In this document: in pieces, positions 43,330 to 51,990 of the stretch | Position numbering within the stretch: the first letter of the stretch is position 1 | How the letters are laid out: every line of letters begins with the position of its first letter | Assembly: GCA_905215625.1 (NCBI GenBank) | Contig: CAJMQQ010000008.1 | Coordinates: forward strand, 3,794 to 67,793 | DNA: 64,000 nucleotides | Reading direction: 5' to 3' | Source: an uncultured bacterium | Lineage (GTDB): Bacteria; Bacillota; Clostridia; Lachnospirales; Lachnospiraceae | Made by a program: the position numbers and the translations under genes | Notes under the pieces: model-generated | What the model was told of the DNA's origin: nothing | Seen by the model: the letters and a program-made list of their open reading frames with translations, nothing else | Databases searched by the model: none

Positions 43330-46300
43330 TTATTTCACCAAATCCTTTAATTTCCCCAGGATTTCTTTTGCCTTTTCCATCATGGCGCCGCTGTCCTGAT
43401 TCTTTTTATTCATTTCCTGATATAGGAAACAAGGCTGATCTCCCATCTGGAATTTCAGCTTTCCTTTATAGGAAGCGACCATAGGAGGAATCCCGGCAGC
43501 ATCCAGGCGGGCCTTGGGATACATCATCAGCCGAACCTCCTGGCGGTTAATCAGCACTTCCGTCACAAATACGCTGTGGGCCAGTCCCTTTAATGACGCT
43601 ATCCGCAGCAGATTTTCCACAGCCCTCGGAATCTCTCCAAACCGATCCATCAGTTCATCCTGCATATCCATGTATTCGTCTTCGTTTTCAATCGAAGAAA
43701 TTCTCTTATAAATATCCAGTTTCTGATATTCATTCTTAATGTAAGAAGATGGAATGTAAGCATTAATATCGCAGTCTACAACCGTCTCGTAGGCTTCTTC
43801 TTCCTTTGCCACGCCCTGAATGGCTCTGACCGCCTGGTTTAACAGTTTGCAGTAAAGGTCATAACCAACTGCTTCCATATGGCCATGCTGTTCTGCGCCC
43901 AGAACGTTTCCAGCGCCCCTGATTTCCAGATCCCGCATGGCAATCTTGATGCCGGAACCCAGTTCCGTAAATTCCCGGATGGCCTGAAGACGTTTTTCTG
44001 CCTCTTCCTTTAACAGCTTATCTCTGCGGTACATCAAAAACGCATATGCCGTCCGGTTGGATCTTCCCACGCGCCCCCGAAGCTGATAAAGCTGGGACAG
44101 TCCCATGTGATCCGCGTCATGCACAATCATGGTGTTGGCATTGGGGATATCTAAGCCAGTTTCGATAATCGTTGTGGATACCAGTACGTCAATCTCTCCA
44201 TTGATAAAGTCCAGCATAATCCGCTCTAACTCATGTTCCTTCATCTGGCCATGGGCAAAGACCACAGTTGCCTCCGGCACTAAGGCAGCTATCCGGTTGG
44301 TCACTTCTACAATATCATTGACCCGGTTATACACGTAATAAACCTGTCCGCCTCTTGCCATTTCCCGGTGAATGGCTTCACGCACCATCTCTTCGTTATA
44401 CTCCATTACATAGGTCTGGATAGGCGTCCGGTCAATGGGCGGCTCTTCCAGCACGCTCATGTCCCGGATTCCCACCAGGCTCATATGCAGGGTTCTGGGA
44501 ATGGGAGTTGCCGTCAGCGTCAGTACGTCAATGTTCTTTTTTAACTGCTTAATCTTTTCTTTATGGGTTACTCCAAACCGCTGCTCTTCGTCAATAATCA
44601 AAAGTCCCAGATCTTTAAACACCACATCCGAAGACAGCACCCTATGGGTTCCGATTAAAATGTCTACCTGGCCTTTTTTCAAATCCTCCAGTGTCTTTTT
44701 CTGCTGTCCAGGCGTCCGGAATCTGGACATCATATCTACTCTCACAGGGAAGTCTTTCATTCTCTGGACAAAGGTATTGTAGTGCTGCTGAGCCAAAATC
44801 GTAGTAGGAACCAGATAGACCACCTGCTTACTCTCCTGAACCGCCTTAAACGCTGCTCTTAAGGCTATCTCTGTCTTGCCGAATCCAACGTCTCCGCAGA
44901 TCAGCCGGTCCATGATTTTCGTACTTTCCATATCTGCTTTGGTCGCTTCAATGGCATCCAGCTGATCATCCGTTTCTTCATAAGGGAATAATTCCTCAAA
45001 TTCCTTCTGCCAGACAGTATCCGGCCCGCATGGAAAACCATTGCCGGACTGACGGGCCGCGTAAAGCTGTACCAGATCCTTCGCAATCTGCTGGACAGCT
45101 CCTTTTACTCTTGTTTTGGTTTTGCTCCATTCCCCGCCGCCCAGCTTATTCAGCTTTGGCTTTTTGGCCTCTGCACCTGCGTATTTCTGGATTCCTTCCA
45201 GCCTGGTGGCCGGCAGATATAAGTTGCCTCCATCTCCATACTCGATTTTCATGTAGTCTTTTACCACATGATCCTGCTCGATTTTTTCGATTCCACGGTA
45301 AATGCCGACTCCATGGTCTTCATGAACCACGTAATCGCCAACGGACAGTTCGGAAAAACTCTGAATTTTCTTTCCCTCGTAGGCAGTCTTTTTGCGTCTC
45401 TTCTTTTTCTTCTCTGCCCCGAACATATCACCTTCTGTGATAACCACAAACTTCAGCAACGGATATTCAAAACCCCTATGGAGATTTCCGTAAATGACCA
45501 TGATTTCTCCTGGACGGACGCTTCCCGAATCAGGAGTTTTCCCTTCTTCTGCTTCATCTGGACAGTATGCTTTTAAATCATATTCCCGTAAATCGCTGGC
45601 CAGACGGCTGGCCCTTGTCCTGGAACCAGACAGAAGTACAACCCGATACCCATTCTTTTTCCATCTGGTTAAGTCTTTAATCAGAATCTCAAAGCTGTTC
45701 TGATAGGAATTGACATTTTTTACATCAAATCCGAACTTTTCATTTACTGTCAGATTGGTTAAGTTCTGATCCAGACCGGTTAGGTACACCGTCCGGCCTG
45801 TCTGTATCTTGGCTAAAATCTCTTTTGCAGGATATAATACCTCGGTCTGTCCCGGAAGAAGGTAACCTTTTTCCAGACGCTGAATCATACTTTCCCGAAA
45901 TTCCGCCTCTACGGTTTCTCCCTTTTCCCGCAGTCTCAAGGGTTCGTCCAGGAAAACGATTCCGCTTCCCTCTGAAATCCCTTCCTTAAAATAGTCAAAA
46001 AAGGAGACCGTGTCTTTGCAGAAGTACCGGACATACGCGTCCAGACCGGATACCTTCCAGCCTTCTTTTAATTCTTCCACAAATTCCCGGATCACTGCCC
46101 GAATCCGGCTGGCTTCCTCAATTTTTTTCTGGCTTCTTAGGGTTTTTTCATAAACTTTGGCCTCTTTTTCCATGGCCTCAATTCCGGCTGATAACTGCTC
46201 CGGAGTAACCACTACCTCAATTGCCGGATATATGGTAACAGACTCCAGTTGTTCGATGGATCTCTGGCTTTCTAAGTCAAAAATACGGATAGAATCTACC

Positions 46301-46881
46301 TCATCATCCCACAGCTCAATCCGAATAGGTGATTCTTCTGTCAAAGGGAATACGTCAATGATTCCGCCTCTGATAGAAAACTGTCCCATACCGTCTACCT
46401 GAGCCATACGCTCATATCCCATGGCAGTCAGACGTTTTCTCCATACATTCAGATCAATAGTTTCCCCGCCAGACACAGTAAGGGTCTGGTTCTCCAGATG
46501 TTCGAGCGGAAGCAGATGATCCATAAGACCATCCATGGTAGTAATCACCACGCCCCCTGATTCTTCCATCAAATGGCGCAGAACTGCCAGACGTTCCCGC
46601 ACCATCAGATTTCCATGAATATCTGCACTAAAAAACAACAGGTCCTTTGCCGGATACAGCCATACCTGTTTTGTAAAATTGCGGAAATCGTCATATATTT
46701 CCCTGGCCCGTTGATCATCATAAGTAACAACCAGTTTCCAGCCCTCGCTGCCTCCCAGTTCGTGCATCAGCTGCACTTTCTGGGAATCCATGCTTCCTGT
46801 CACATGGATAGGACCTTTTCCCTTTTTTAGAGCCGTTGTCAGATCTTCATACTCTTTTAGTTCCACCAGAGGGTTTATCAT
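43330..46881 (-). CDS. mfd: Transcription-repair coupling factor
   Basis: A 1183-residue DNA translocase that removes stalled RNA polymerase and recruits UvrA. Regions in order: UvrB-like domain (about 20-400), RNA polymerase interaction domain with VGDYVVHEDHGVGIYRG near 515, and SF2 helicase with Walker A GDVGFGKTE near 665. DEEQRFGV is the DEEQ box, TATPIPRTL follows, and the C-terminal TRCF domain ends the protein. It follows pth by 16 bases in the conserved pth-mfd order of Firmicutes. Confidence 0.97.
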   Translation of the reverse strand: MINPLVELKEYEDLTTALKKGKGPIHVTGSMDSQKVQLMHELGGSEGWKLVVTYDDQRAREIYDDFRNFTKQVWLYPAKDLLFFSADIHGNLMVRERLAVLRHLMEESGGVVITTMDGLMDHLLPLEHLENQTLTVSGGETIDLNVWRKRLTAMGYERMAQVDGMGQFSIRGGIIDVFPLTEESPIRIELWDDEVDSIRIFDLESQRSIEQLESVTIYPAIEVVVTPEQLSAGIEAMEKEAKVYEKTLRSQKKIEEASRIRAVIREFVEELKEGWKVSGLDAYVRYFCKDTVSFFDYFKEGISEGSGIVFLDEPLRLREKGETVEAEFRESMIQRLEKGYLLPGQTEVLYPAKEILAKIQTGRTVYLTGLDQNLTNLTVNEKFGFDVKNVNSYQNSFEILIKDLTRWKKNGYRVVLLSGSRTRASRLASDLREYDLKAYCPDEAEEGKTPDSGSVRPGEIMVIYGNLHRGFEYPLLKFVVITEGDMFGAEKKKKRRKKTAYEGKKIQSFSELSVGDYVVHEDHGVGIYRGIEKIEQDHVVKDYMKIEYGDGGNLYLPATRLEGIQKYAGAEAKKPKLNKLGGGEWSKTKTRVKGAVQQIAKDLVQLYAARQSGNGFPCGPDTVWQKEFEELFPYEETDDQLDAIEATKADMESTKIMDRLICGDVGFGKTEIALRAAFKAVQESKQVVYLVPTTILAQQHYNTFVQRMKDFPVRVDMMSRFRTPGQQKKTLEDLKKGQVDILIGTHRVLSSDVVFKDLGLLIIDEEQRFGVTHKEKIKQLKKNIDVLTLTATPIPRTLHMSLVGIRDMSVLEEPPIDRTPIQTYVMEYNEEMVREAIHREMARGGQVYYVYNRVNDIVEVTNRIAALVPEATVVFAHGQMKEHELERIMLDFINGEIDVLVSTTIIETGLDIPNANTMIVHDADHMGLSQLYQLRGRVGRSNRTAYAFLMYRRDKLLKEEAEKRLQAIREFTELGSGIKIAMRDLEIRGAGNVLGAEQHGHMEAVGYDLYCKLLNQAVRAIQGVAKEEEAYETVVDCDINAYIPSSYIKNEYQKLDIYKRISSIENEDEYMDMQDELMDRFGEIPRAVENLLRIASLKGLAHSVFVTEVLINRQEVRLMMYPKARLDAAGIPPMVASYKGKLKFQMGDQPCFLYQEMNKKNQDSGAMMEKAKEILGKLKDLVK

Positions 46882-46897
46882 GGTTTCCCCTTTCCTT

Positions 46898-47467
46898 TCA
46901 GTTCTTTTTACTGTTATAGCGGTTCATAGCCGCCTCAATTCCATCTAAAATGATTGCCTGGGCAGCCTGTCCTGCCTCTTTTGAAGCATCTTCCATGACC
47001 CGGCCCTCAATCTGAGAGAAATGGCCCAGCACATAATCTGCCAGATCCATCCGATCCGGTTTTGCCCCTACGCCTACTTTTATTCTTGGAAACTCCTGGG
47101 TTCCCAGATGGGCAATAATACTTTTGATTCCATTGTGGCCGCCTGCGCTTCCCTTTTTCCGAATCCGAAGCTGGCCTGGCTCCAGACTGATATCATCATA
47201 TATAACCATAATATGCTCTGGATCTACTTTATAGAAATCGGCAGCCGCCCGAATACTTTCTCCGCTCAGATTCATAAAGGTCTGGGGCTTTAACAGAATT
47301 ACTTTTTCCCCTCCAATTACTGCCTTTCCGCACAACGCCTTATGCTTTTTTTCCTCGATTGACGTTCCAAGCTGATCTGCCAGTGCATCCAGCGCCATAA
47401 AACCGGCATTATGTCTTGTATTTTCATACTGCTTCCCTGGGTTTCCCAGACCTGCAATGATATACAT
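46898..47467 (-). CDS. pth: Peptidyl-tRNA hydrolase
   Basis: A 189-residue enzyme that releases peptides from prematurely freed peptidyl-tRNA. Visible active-site parts are GLGNPGKQYENTRHNAGF with the catalytic His20, LLKPQTFMNLSG near 57, and YDDISLEPGQLRIRKKGSAGGHNG near 91. The ATG is preceded by GGAGGAATT. A promoter is predicted upstream (TATACA and TATACT, 47550-47578), with a hairpin-forming leader between 47500 and 47535. Confidence 0.97.
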   Translation of the reverse strand: MYIIAGLGNPGKQYENTRHNAGFMALDALADQLGTSIEEKKHKALCGKAVIGGEKVILLKPQTFMNLSGESIRAAADFYKVDPEHIMVIYDDISLEPGQLRIRKKGSAGGHNGIKSIIAHLGTQEFPRIKVGVGAKPDRMDLADYVLGHFSQIEGRVMEDASKEAGQAAQAIILDGIEAAMNRYNSKKN

Positions 47468-47549
47468 TTTAATTCCTCCATTCTATCCACGCCACAAAAG
47501 CGCTAAACCGCCAGGGGGTGGGGTCTAACGCTGCTCTTTGTCACGATTT

Positions 47550-47578
47550 AGTATATCCCATTTTTATAGGTTTGTATA
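47550..47578 (-). promoter_or_regulatory. Predicted promoter of pth-mfd
   Basis: On the minus strand, -35 TATACA (47573-47578) and -10 TATACT (47550-47555) with 17-base spacing. The leader holds an imperfect hairpin (AGCGYTARACC-type arms, about 47502-47534). Confidence 0.5.
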
Positions 47579-47591
47579 CTGATTTTTTTCG

Positions 47592-47620
47592 TTGCGTCGT
47601 CTGCTCTTCTATGCTATACT
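47592..47620 (+). promoter_or_regulatory. Predicted promoter of the riboswitch transcript
   Basis: TTGCGT (47592-47597) and extended -10 TGCTATACT (TATACT 47615-47620) with 17-base spacing. The start of transcription would fall just before the aptamer. Confidence 0.55.
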
Positions 47621-47630
47621 TTTAATGTAT

Positions 47631-47694
47631 GCTTATATAAGTTCATAATTGGTTGAACGTTTCTACCAGCTGCCGAAAATAGCTGACTATAAGC
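47631..47694 (+). ncRNA. Purine riboswitch aptamer, guanine type
   Basis: The three-way junction can be read directly. P1 is GCTTATA/TATAAGC (47631-47637, 47688-47694). P2 is GTTCA/TGAAC (47641-47645, 47654-47658) with loop TAATTGGT. The junction J2/3 reads GTTTCTACC, P3 is AGCT/AGCT with loop GCCGAAAAT, and J3/1 is GAC. The cytosine at 47687 is at the position that decides guanine (C) versus adenine (U) recognition. P1 is directly followed by seven T, so the expression platform overlaps the aptamer. It controls the FAD gene downstream. Confidence 0.85.
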
Positions 47695-47739
47695 TTTTTT
47701 TGGTGCTGTTTTTCATTTAGAGAGGAGAAGTTATCATTT

Positions 47740-49149
47740 ATGAATCAAAACAATTTTGACGTAATTATTATTGGGGCCGGTCCTTCTGGTATTTTTTGTG
47801 CTTATGAATTAATTGAAAAAAAGCCGGATTTAAAAATTCTTATGATTGAAAAGGGACGTCCCATTGAAAAACGTGTCTGCCCCAAGCGTACTACAAAAGT
47901 CTGCGTAGGCTGCAAGCCATGTTCCATTACTACCGGTTTTGCAGGAGCAGGCGCATTCTCTGACGGAAAGCTTTCCTTATCTCCTGACGTAGGCGGACAT
48001 CTTCCGGAAATCCTTGGGTATGATAAGGCCACTGAGCTGATTCGGGAATCTGACAACATTTATCTGAAATTCGGCGCAGATACCAATGTTTACGGTGTCG
48101 ATAAACAGAAAGAAATCGAGGAAATCCGCCGGAAAGCCATTCAGGCAAACTTAAAATTAATTGAATGTCCGATCCGTCACCTGGGAACTGAAGAAGGATA
48201 TAAAATCTATACCCGTCTTCAGGAGCATCTGCTGGCTCAGGGCGTGCATATGGAATTTAATACCATGGTTAAAAATATTATCATTGAAAACGGCCAGGCA
48301 GTGGGCGTAACCACCGACAAGGAAGAAACCTTTACTGCTCCGGAAATCGTTGCCGCAATCGGAAGGGAAGGTTCCGACTGGTTCAGCCACATCTGCGGCG
48401 AGCATGGCATCGAGACCCAGGTAGGTACTGTAGACATCGGCGTCCGCGTGGAAGTACGGGACGAAATCATGGAATTTTTAAATAAGAATCTCTATGAAGC
48501 CAAGCTGGTTTATTATACCCCTACCTTTGACGACAAAGTTCGTACCTTCTGTACCAACCCATCCGGCGAGGTAGCTACCGAATACTATGAAAACGGACTG
48601 GCAGTGGTAAACGGCCATGCATACAAATCTAAAGAGTATAAAACTACCAATACCAATTTTGCCCTTCTGGTATCCAAAAACTTTACAAAACCGTTTAAGA
48701 CTCCGATTGAGTATGGCAAACACATCGCCCAGTTAAGCAATATGCTGTGCGACGGCAAGATTCTGGTTCAGACCTTCGGCGACTTCCAGAGGGGACGCCG
48801 TACCACCGAAGAACGTCTTTGCCGCAACAACCTGATCCCTACCTTAAAGGATGCCGTTCCAGGTGACTTATCCCTGGTTTTCCCGCACCGCATCATGGTG
48901 GACATTAAGGAAATGCTGCTGGCTCTGGATAAAGTAACTCCTGGTATTGCCAGCGATGAAACTCTGCTGTACGGCGTAGAAGTCAAATTCTACTCTAACA
49001 AGGTAGTGGTAAACACTGACTTTGAAACCAGCATCAAAGGCCTTCGTGCCATCGGCGACGGCGCTTCCGTTACCCGCGGTCTGCAGCAGGCCTCTGCCAA
49101 CGGAATCAGCGTTGCAAGAAGCATCTTAAAAAAGCATTTTGAACAGTAA
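47740..49149 (+). CDS. NAD(P)/FAD-dependent oxidoreductase (COG2509-like)
   Basis: A 469-residue flavoprotein. The FAD-binding loop is IIGAGPSGIFCAYEL (11-25), and a cysteine-rich stretch CPKRTTKVCVGCKPCSITTGFAGAGAFSDGK (about 47-80) is typical of the COG2509 family of unannotated dehydrogenases. The C-terminus has the second FAD motif AIGDGASVTRGLQQASANG. The substrate is unknown. A GAGAGGAGAA ribosome site lies ahead of the ATG. A guanine-type riboswitch upstream implies a link to purine status. Confidence 0.85.
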   Translation: MNQNNFDVIIIGAGPSGIFCAYELIEKKPDLKILMIEKGRPIEKRVCPKRTTKVCVGCKPCSITTGFAGAGAFSDGKLSLSPDVGGHLPEILGYDKATELIRESDNIYLKFGADTNVYGVDKQKEIEEIRRKAIQANLKLIECPIRHLGTEEGYKIYTRLQEHLLAQGVHMEFNTMVKNIIIENGQAVGVTTDKEETFTAPEIVAAIGREGSDWFSHICGEHGIETQVGTVDIGVRVEVRDEIMEFLNKNLYEAKLVYYTPTFDDKVRTFCTNPSGEVATEYYENGLAVVNGHAYKSKEYKTTNTNFALLVSKNFTKPFKTPIEYGKHIAQLSNMLCDGKILVQTFGDFQRGRRTTEERLCRNNLIPTLKDAVPGDLSLVFPHRIMVDIKEMLLALDKVTPGIASDETLLYGVEVKFYSNKVVVNTDFETSIKGLRAIGDGASVTRGLQQASANGISVARSILKKHFEQ

Positions 49150-49172
49150 TTCTGCAAAATAGACTGTCAAAA

Positions 49173-49213
49173 AACAGGTGTCCGAAAATCCAAACGATTC
49201 TCTGGCACCTGTT
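49173..49213. terminator. Bidirectional terminator between the FAD gene and trmL
   Basis: AACAGGTG (49173-49180) pairs with CACCTGTT (49206-49213), with A-rich and T-rich flanks, in the gap between two converging genes. Confidence 0.75.
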
Positions 49214-49226
49214 TCTTATTTGTTTC

Positions 49227-49721
49227 TTATTTCCAGTCAAATTTTGTTAAGTGGCCTTCCATGGTCATTTTCTCAAATCCATTCTGCCGCAGCGCTTCAT
49301 AAAGAATAATCGCAACGGAATTCGACAGATTTAAGGAACGGATATCTCCCCACATAGGAATTCTCACGCAGGTTTCCTGATGATCCAGAAGGATTTCTTC
49401 CGGAATTCCTCTGCTCTCCGGCCCAAACATAATATAGCAGTCCGGCTCATAGGAAACATCTGTATACACACTAGGCGCTTTTGTAGTCGCCATATAGATT
49501 TTAGCTCCCGAATTTTTCTCTAAAAAATCCTGAAAATCGCTGTACACCGTCACATCCAGTTTATCCCAGTAATCCAGGCCTGCTCTCTTTAACTGCTTTT
49601 CATTCAGCTTAAATCCCAGCGGCTCAATCAGATGAAGCCTGGTATCCGTCGCCACGCAGGTTCGTCCAATGTTTCCGGTATTAGCCGGCATCTCCGGCTC
49701 ATATAATACAATATTAATCAT
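49227..49721 (-). CDS. trmL: tRNA (cytidine/uridine-34 2'-O)-methyltransferase
   Basis: A 164-residue SPOUT methyltransferase that methylates the wobble ribose of tRNA-Leu. It has the N-terminal EPEMPANTGNIGRTC block, the SAM-binding knot motif MFGPESRGIPEE near residue 100, and SLNLSNSVAIILYEALRQ near 130. The length is typical. It overlaps the aminotransferase gene by four bases. Confidence 0.95.
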   Translation of the reverse strand: MINIVLYEPEMPANTGNIGRTCVATDTRLHLIEPLGFKLNEKQLKRAGLDYWDKLDVTVYSDFQDFLEKNSGAKIYMATTKAPSVYTDVSYEPDCYIMFGPESRGIPEEILLDHQETCVRIPMWGDIRSLNLSNSVAIILYEALRQNGFEKMTMEGHLTKFDWK

Positions 49722-50893
49722 AATTCTTTCTCCAGTTTGTTGATAAAGCGTTTGATCCTCTCCAGAGCCTTCTTCAAGTCCTCCAGGGAATATGCATAAG
49801 AAATACGCAGATAGCCTTCTCCGCAGTCTCCAAACGCAGTACCCGGAACAACCGCTACTTTTTCTTCTCTTAAAAGTCTGGTTGCAAACTCGTCAGAAGT
49901 CATTCCGAACCGCTTAATGCATGGGAACGTGTAAAATGCGCCGTATGGCTCAAAACAATCCAATCCCATTTCCTTAAATTCGTGCATCAGATAGCGGCGG
50001 CGCTGGTTATAGGCTTCCCGCATATTTTTTACGTCCTCATCGCTGTTGCGCAGCGCTTCCACTCCGGCATACTGGCTGGTAGTTGGCGCACACATAATGG
50101 CAAACTGATGAATCTTTAACATTTGGGTTAGAATCAATTCCGGAGCGCAGGCATATCCCAGACGCCATCCAGTCATGGCAAACGCCTTGGAAAAACCGTT
50201 GATTAACACCGTTCTCTCCTTCATGCCTGGAAAAGAAGCAATCGTAGTATGTTCGCCCTTATATGTAAGCTCTGAGTAAATCTCATCAGAAATTACAAAT
50301 AAATCTTTTTCAATTACAATCTTTGCAATGGCTTCCAGATCTTCCTTTTCCATAATTGCCCCAGTGGGGTTGTTGGGGAAAGGAAGGACTAAAATCTTTG
50401 TATTCGGCGTAATCTTCTCCAGCAGTTTCTCCGGAGTCAGACGGAAATCATCTTTGGCCTCCAGCTCAATGATGACCGGAACGCCGCCTGCCAAAACCGT
50501 ACAAGGCACGTAAGAAACGTAGCTTGGCTGCGGAATCAGGACTTCTTCTCCTGCCCCCGGATTAATCATGGCTCTCAGGGCGATGTCAATGGCTTCGCTG
50601 CCGCCTACTGTTACCATAATTTCGCCGGAATAATCATAAAACACATTATAGCGGCGCTTTAAGTATTTTGAAATTTCTTCTTTTAATTCCTTTAAACCTG
50701 CATTGGAAGTATAAAAAGTACGTCCCCGTTCCAGAGAATAAATGCCTTCCTCCCGGATGTGCCAGGGAGTATCAAAATCCGGCTCGCCTACGCCCAGGGA
50801 AATGGCGTCCTTCATTTCACTTACAATATCAAAGAACTTACGGATTCCAGATGGCGGAATCTGCACAATGGTATCAGATAATGGATTTCTCAT
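49718..50893 (-). CDS. PLP-dependent class I/II aminotransferase
   Basis: A 391-residue fold-type I aminotransferase. The PLP lysine is in NGFSKAFAMTGWRLGYAC near residue 235; PNNPTGA near 170 and SDEIYSELTY near 200 complete the cofactor site. It could be an aspartate or aromatic/alanine aminotransferase; the subtype is uncertain. It overlaps both the Lrp regulator (four bases) and trmL (four bases), so the regulator probably senses the amino acid handled by this enzyme. Confidence 0.92.
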   Translation of the reverse strand: MRNPLSDTIVQIPPSGIRKFFDIVSEMKDAISLGVGEPDFDTPWHIREEGIYSLERGRTFYTSNAGLKELKEEISKYLKRRYNVFYDYSGEIMVTVGGSEAIDIALRAMINPGAGEEVLIPQPSYVSYVPCTVLAGGVPVIIELEAKDDFRLTPEKLLEKITPNTKILVLPFPNNPTGAIMEKEDLEAIAKIVIEKDLFVISDEIYSELTYKGEHTTIASFPGMKERTVLINGFSKAFAMTGWRLGYACAPELILTQMLKIHQFAIMCAPTTSQYAGVEALRNSDEDVKNMREAYNQRRRYLMHEFKEMGLDCFEPYGAFYTFPCIKRFGMTSDEFATRLLREEKVAVVPGTAFGDCGEGYLRISYAYSLEDLKKALERIKRFINKLEKEL

Positions 50894-51372
50894 AAGCTAA
50901 TCGGCATCCTTTCATCGTGGATCGGATCTGCAATGACCGTCCCATGATCTTTATATTTTTTCAATACAAAGTGGGTTGCCGTACTCAGTACAGAATCCAG
51001 AGTAGAAAGTTTTTCAGATACAAACAGCGCTACCTGACGCATGGTCTTTCCTTCAATAATAACCGTAAAATCATAACCGCCGGACATTAAAAATACAGAA
51101 TCTACCTCGCTGTACTGGTAAATGCGTTCTGCAATCTTGTCAAAGCCCATGCCTCTCTGAGGAGTAACCTTCACTTCGATTAAAGCTTGTACTTTTTCTT
51201 CGCTGGTGTTGTCCCAGTTAATCAGAGTATGGTATCCGCAGATAATCCGCTCTTTTTCCATGTCCGCGATTTCATTGGCCACCGCCACTTCACTCTCTCC
51301 TAACAGAATCGCCAGATCGTGAATGTCGATTCTGCTGTTTTTTTCCAGTACCGCTAAAATCCTCTCTCTCAT
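50890..51372 (-). CDS. Lrp/AsnC-family transcriptional regulator
   Basis: A 160-residue regulator with an N-terminal winged helix (RERILAVLEKNSRIDIHDLAILLGESE) and a C-terminal RAM-type ligand domain (VQALIEVKVTPQRGMGFDKIAERIYQY). It is slightly longer than Lrp. Coupled to the aminotransferase, it probably controls that operon in response to an amino acid. Confidence 0.92.
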   Translation of the reverse strand: MRERILAVLEKNSRIDIHDLAILLGESEVAVANEIADMEKERIICGYHTLINWDNTSEEKVQALIEVKVTPQRGMGFDKIAERIYQYSEVDSVFLMSGGYDFTVIIEGKTMRQVALFVSEKLSTLDSVLSTATHFVLKKYKDHGTVIADPIHDERMPISL

Positions 51373-51402
51373 GTTGTCTCCTCCTTAACGTTCTTGTTTT
51401 TC

Positions 51403-51990
51403 CTATATCTGGGGCTTAAAATCCGGCAGTACCCGATAAATCTCATCCGGCCTCGGCCGTTCCATACAGCCCACTTCATCGCCATAGCAAATTTCTTTTG
51501 CCGCCCCTGGCGCTGTCTGTCCTATTACAGCGGCCCAAATCCCCTGCTCCCTGAATCTGGCAGCCAGACGGCCTCCATTGTCTGATACCATTACAGCGCA
51601 GTTACCGGACCATAACCGATACGGGGTCAGCTCATATCGCTCGCAAAGCTCAATGGTACTCTGCCTTACGGGAATTGCCCGAAGGTCAATGGAAATCCCT
51701 GTGTGATAGGTTCCGGAAAGCGTCCAAAGGGCGGTGAAAATACCGCCCTCTCCTGTCATTTCAAATTCCGTTGCCCCTAAGCTCTCTGCATTTTCCCAGG
51801 TAAGCTTTCCGTCTGTGTCTGTCTTAATAAAAAATTTATTAAAATAATCTTTTGAAAACCACTGGAGCAATTCTTCCTGCTTTGCCTTTGCAATGGCAGC
51901 TGTTCCCAGCTCCCCGATGTAACCGGCCGCCACCAGATCCTGGCCCAGCTCCATACGTCCAAGTTTTTCTCTATCTATCTTCCGAATCAT
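51403..51990 (-). CDS. PurM/HypE C-terminal domain-like protein
   Basis: A 195-residue protein similar to the C-terminal ATP-grasp-like domain of AIR synthase PurM and the hydrogenase factor HypE: GATEFEMTGEGGIFTALWTLSG near residue 72 and a C-terminal 'VIGQTAP..GDEVGCMERP' block. The N-terminal PurM domain with the phosphate-binding motifs is missing, so it is not a complete synthase. Function is unknown. Its start overlaps the VanW gene by four bases (ATGA), suggesting they are made together. Confidence 0.75.
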   Translation of the reverse strand: MIRKIDREKLGRMELGQDLVAAGYIGELGTAAIAKAKQEELLQWFSKDYFNKFFIKTDTDGKLTWENAESLGATEFEMTGEGGIFTALWTLSGTYHTGISIDLRAIPVRQSTIELCERYELTPYRLWSGNCAVMVSDNGGRLAARFREQGIWAAVIGQTAPGAAKEICYGDEVGCMERPRPDEIYRVLPDFKPQI

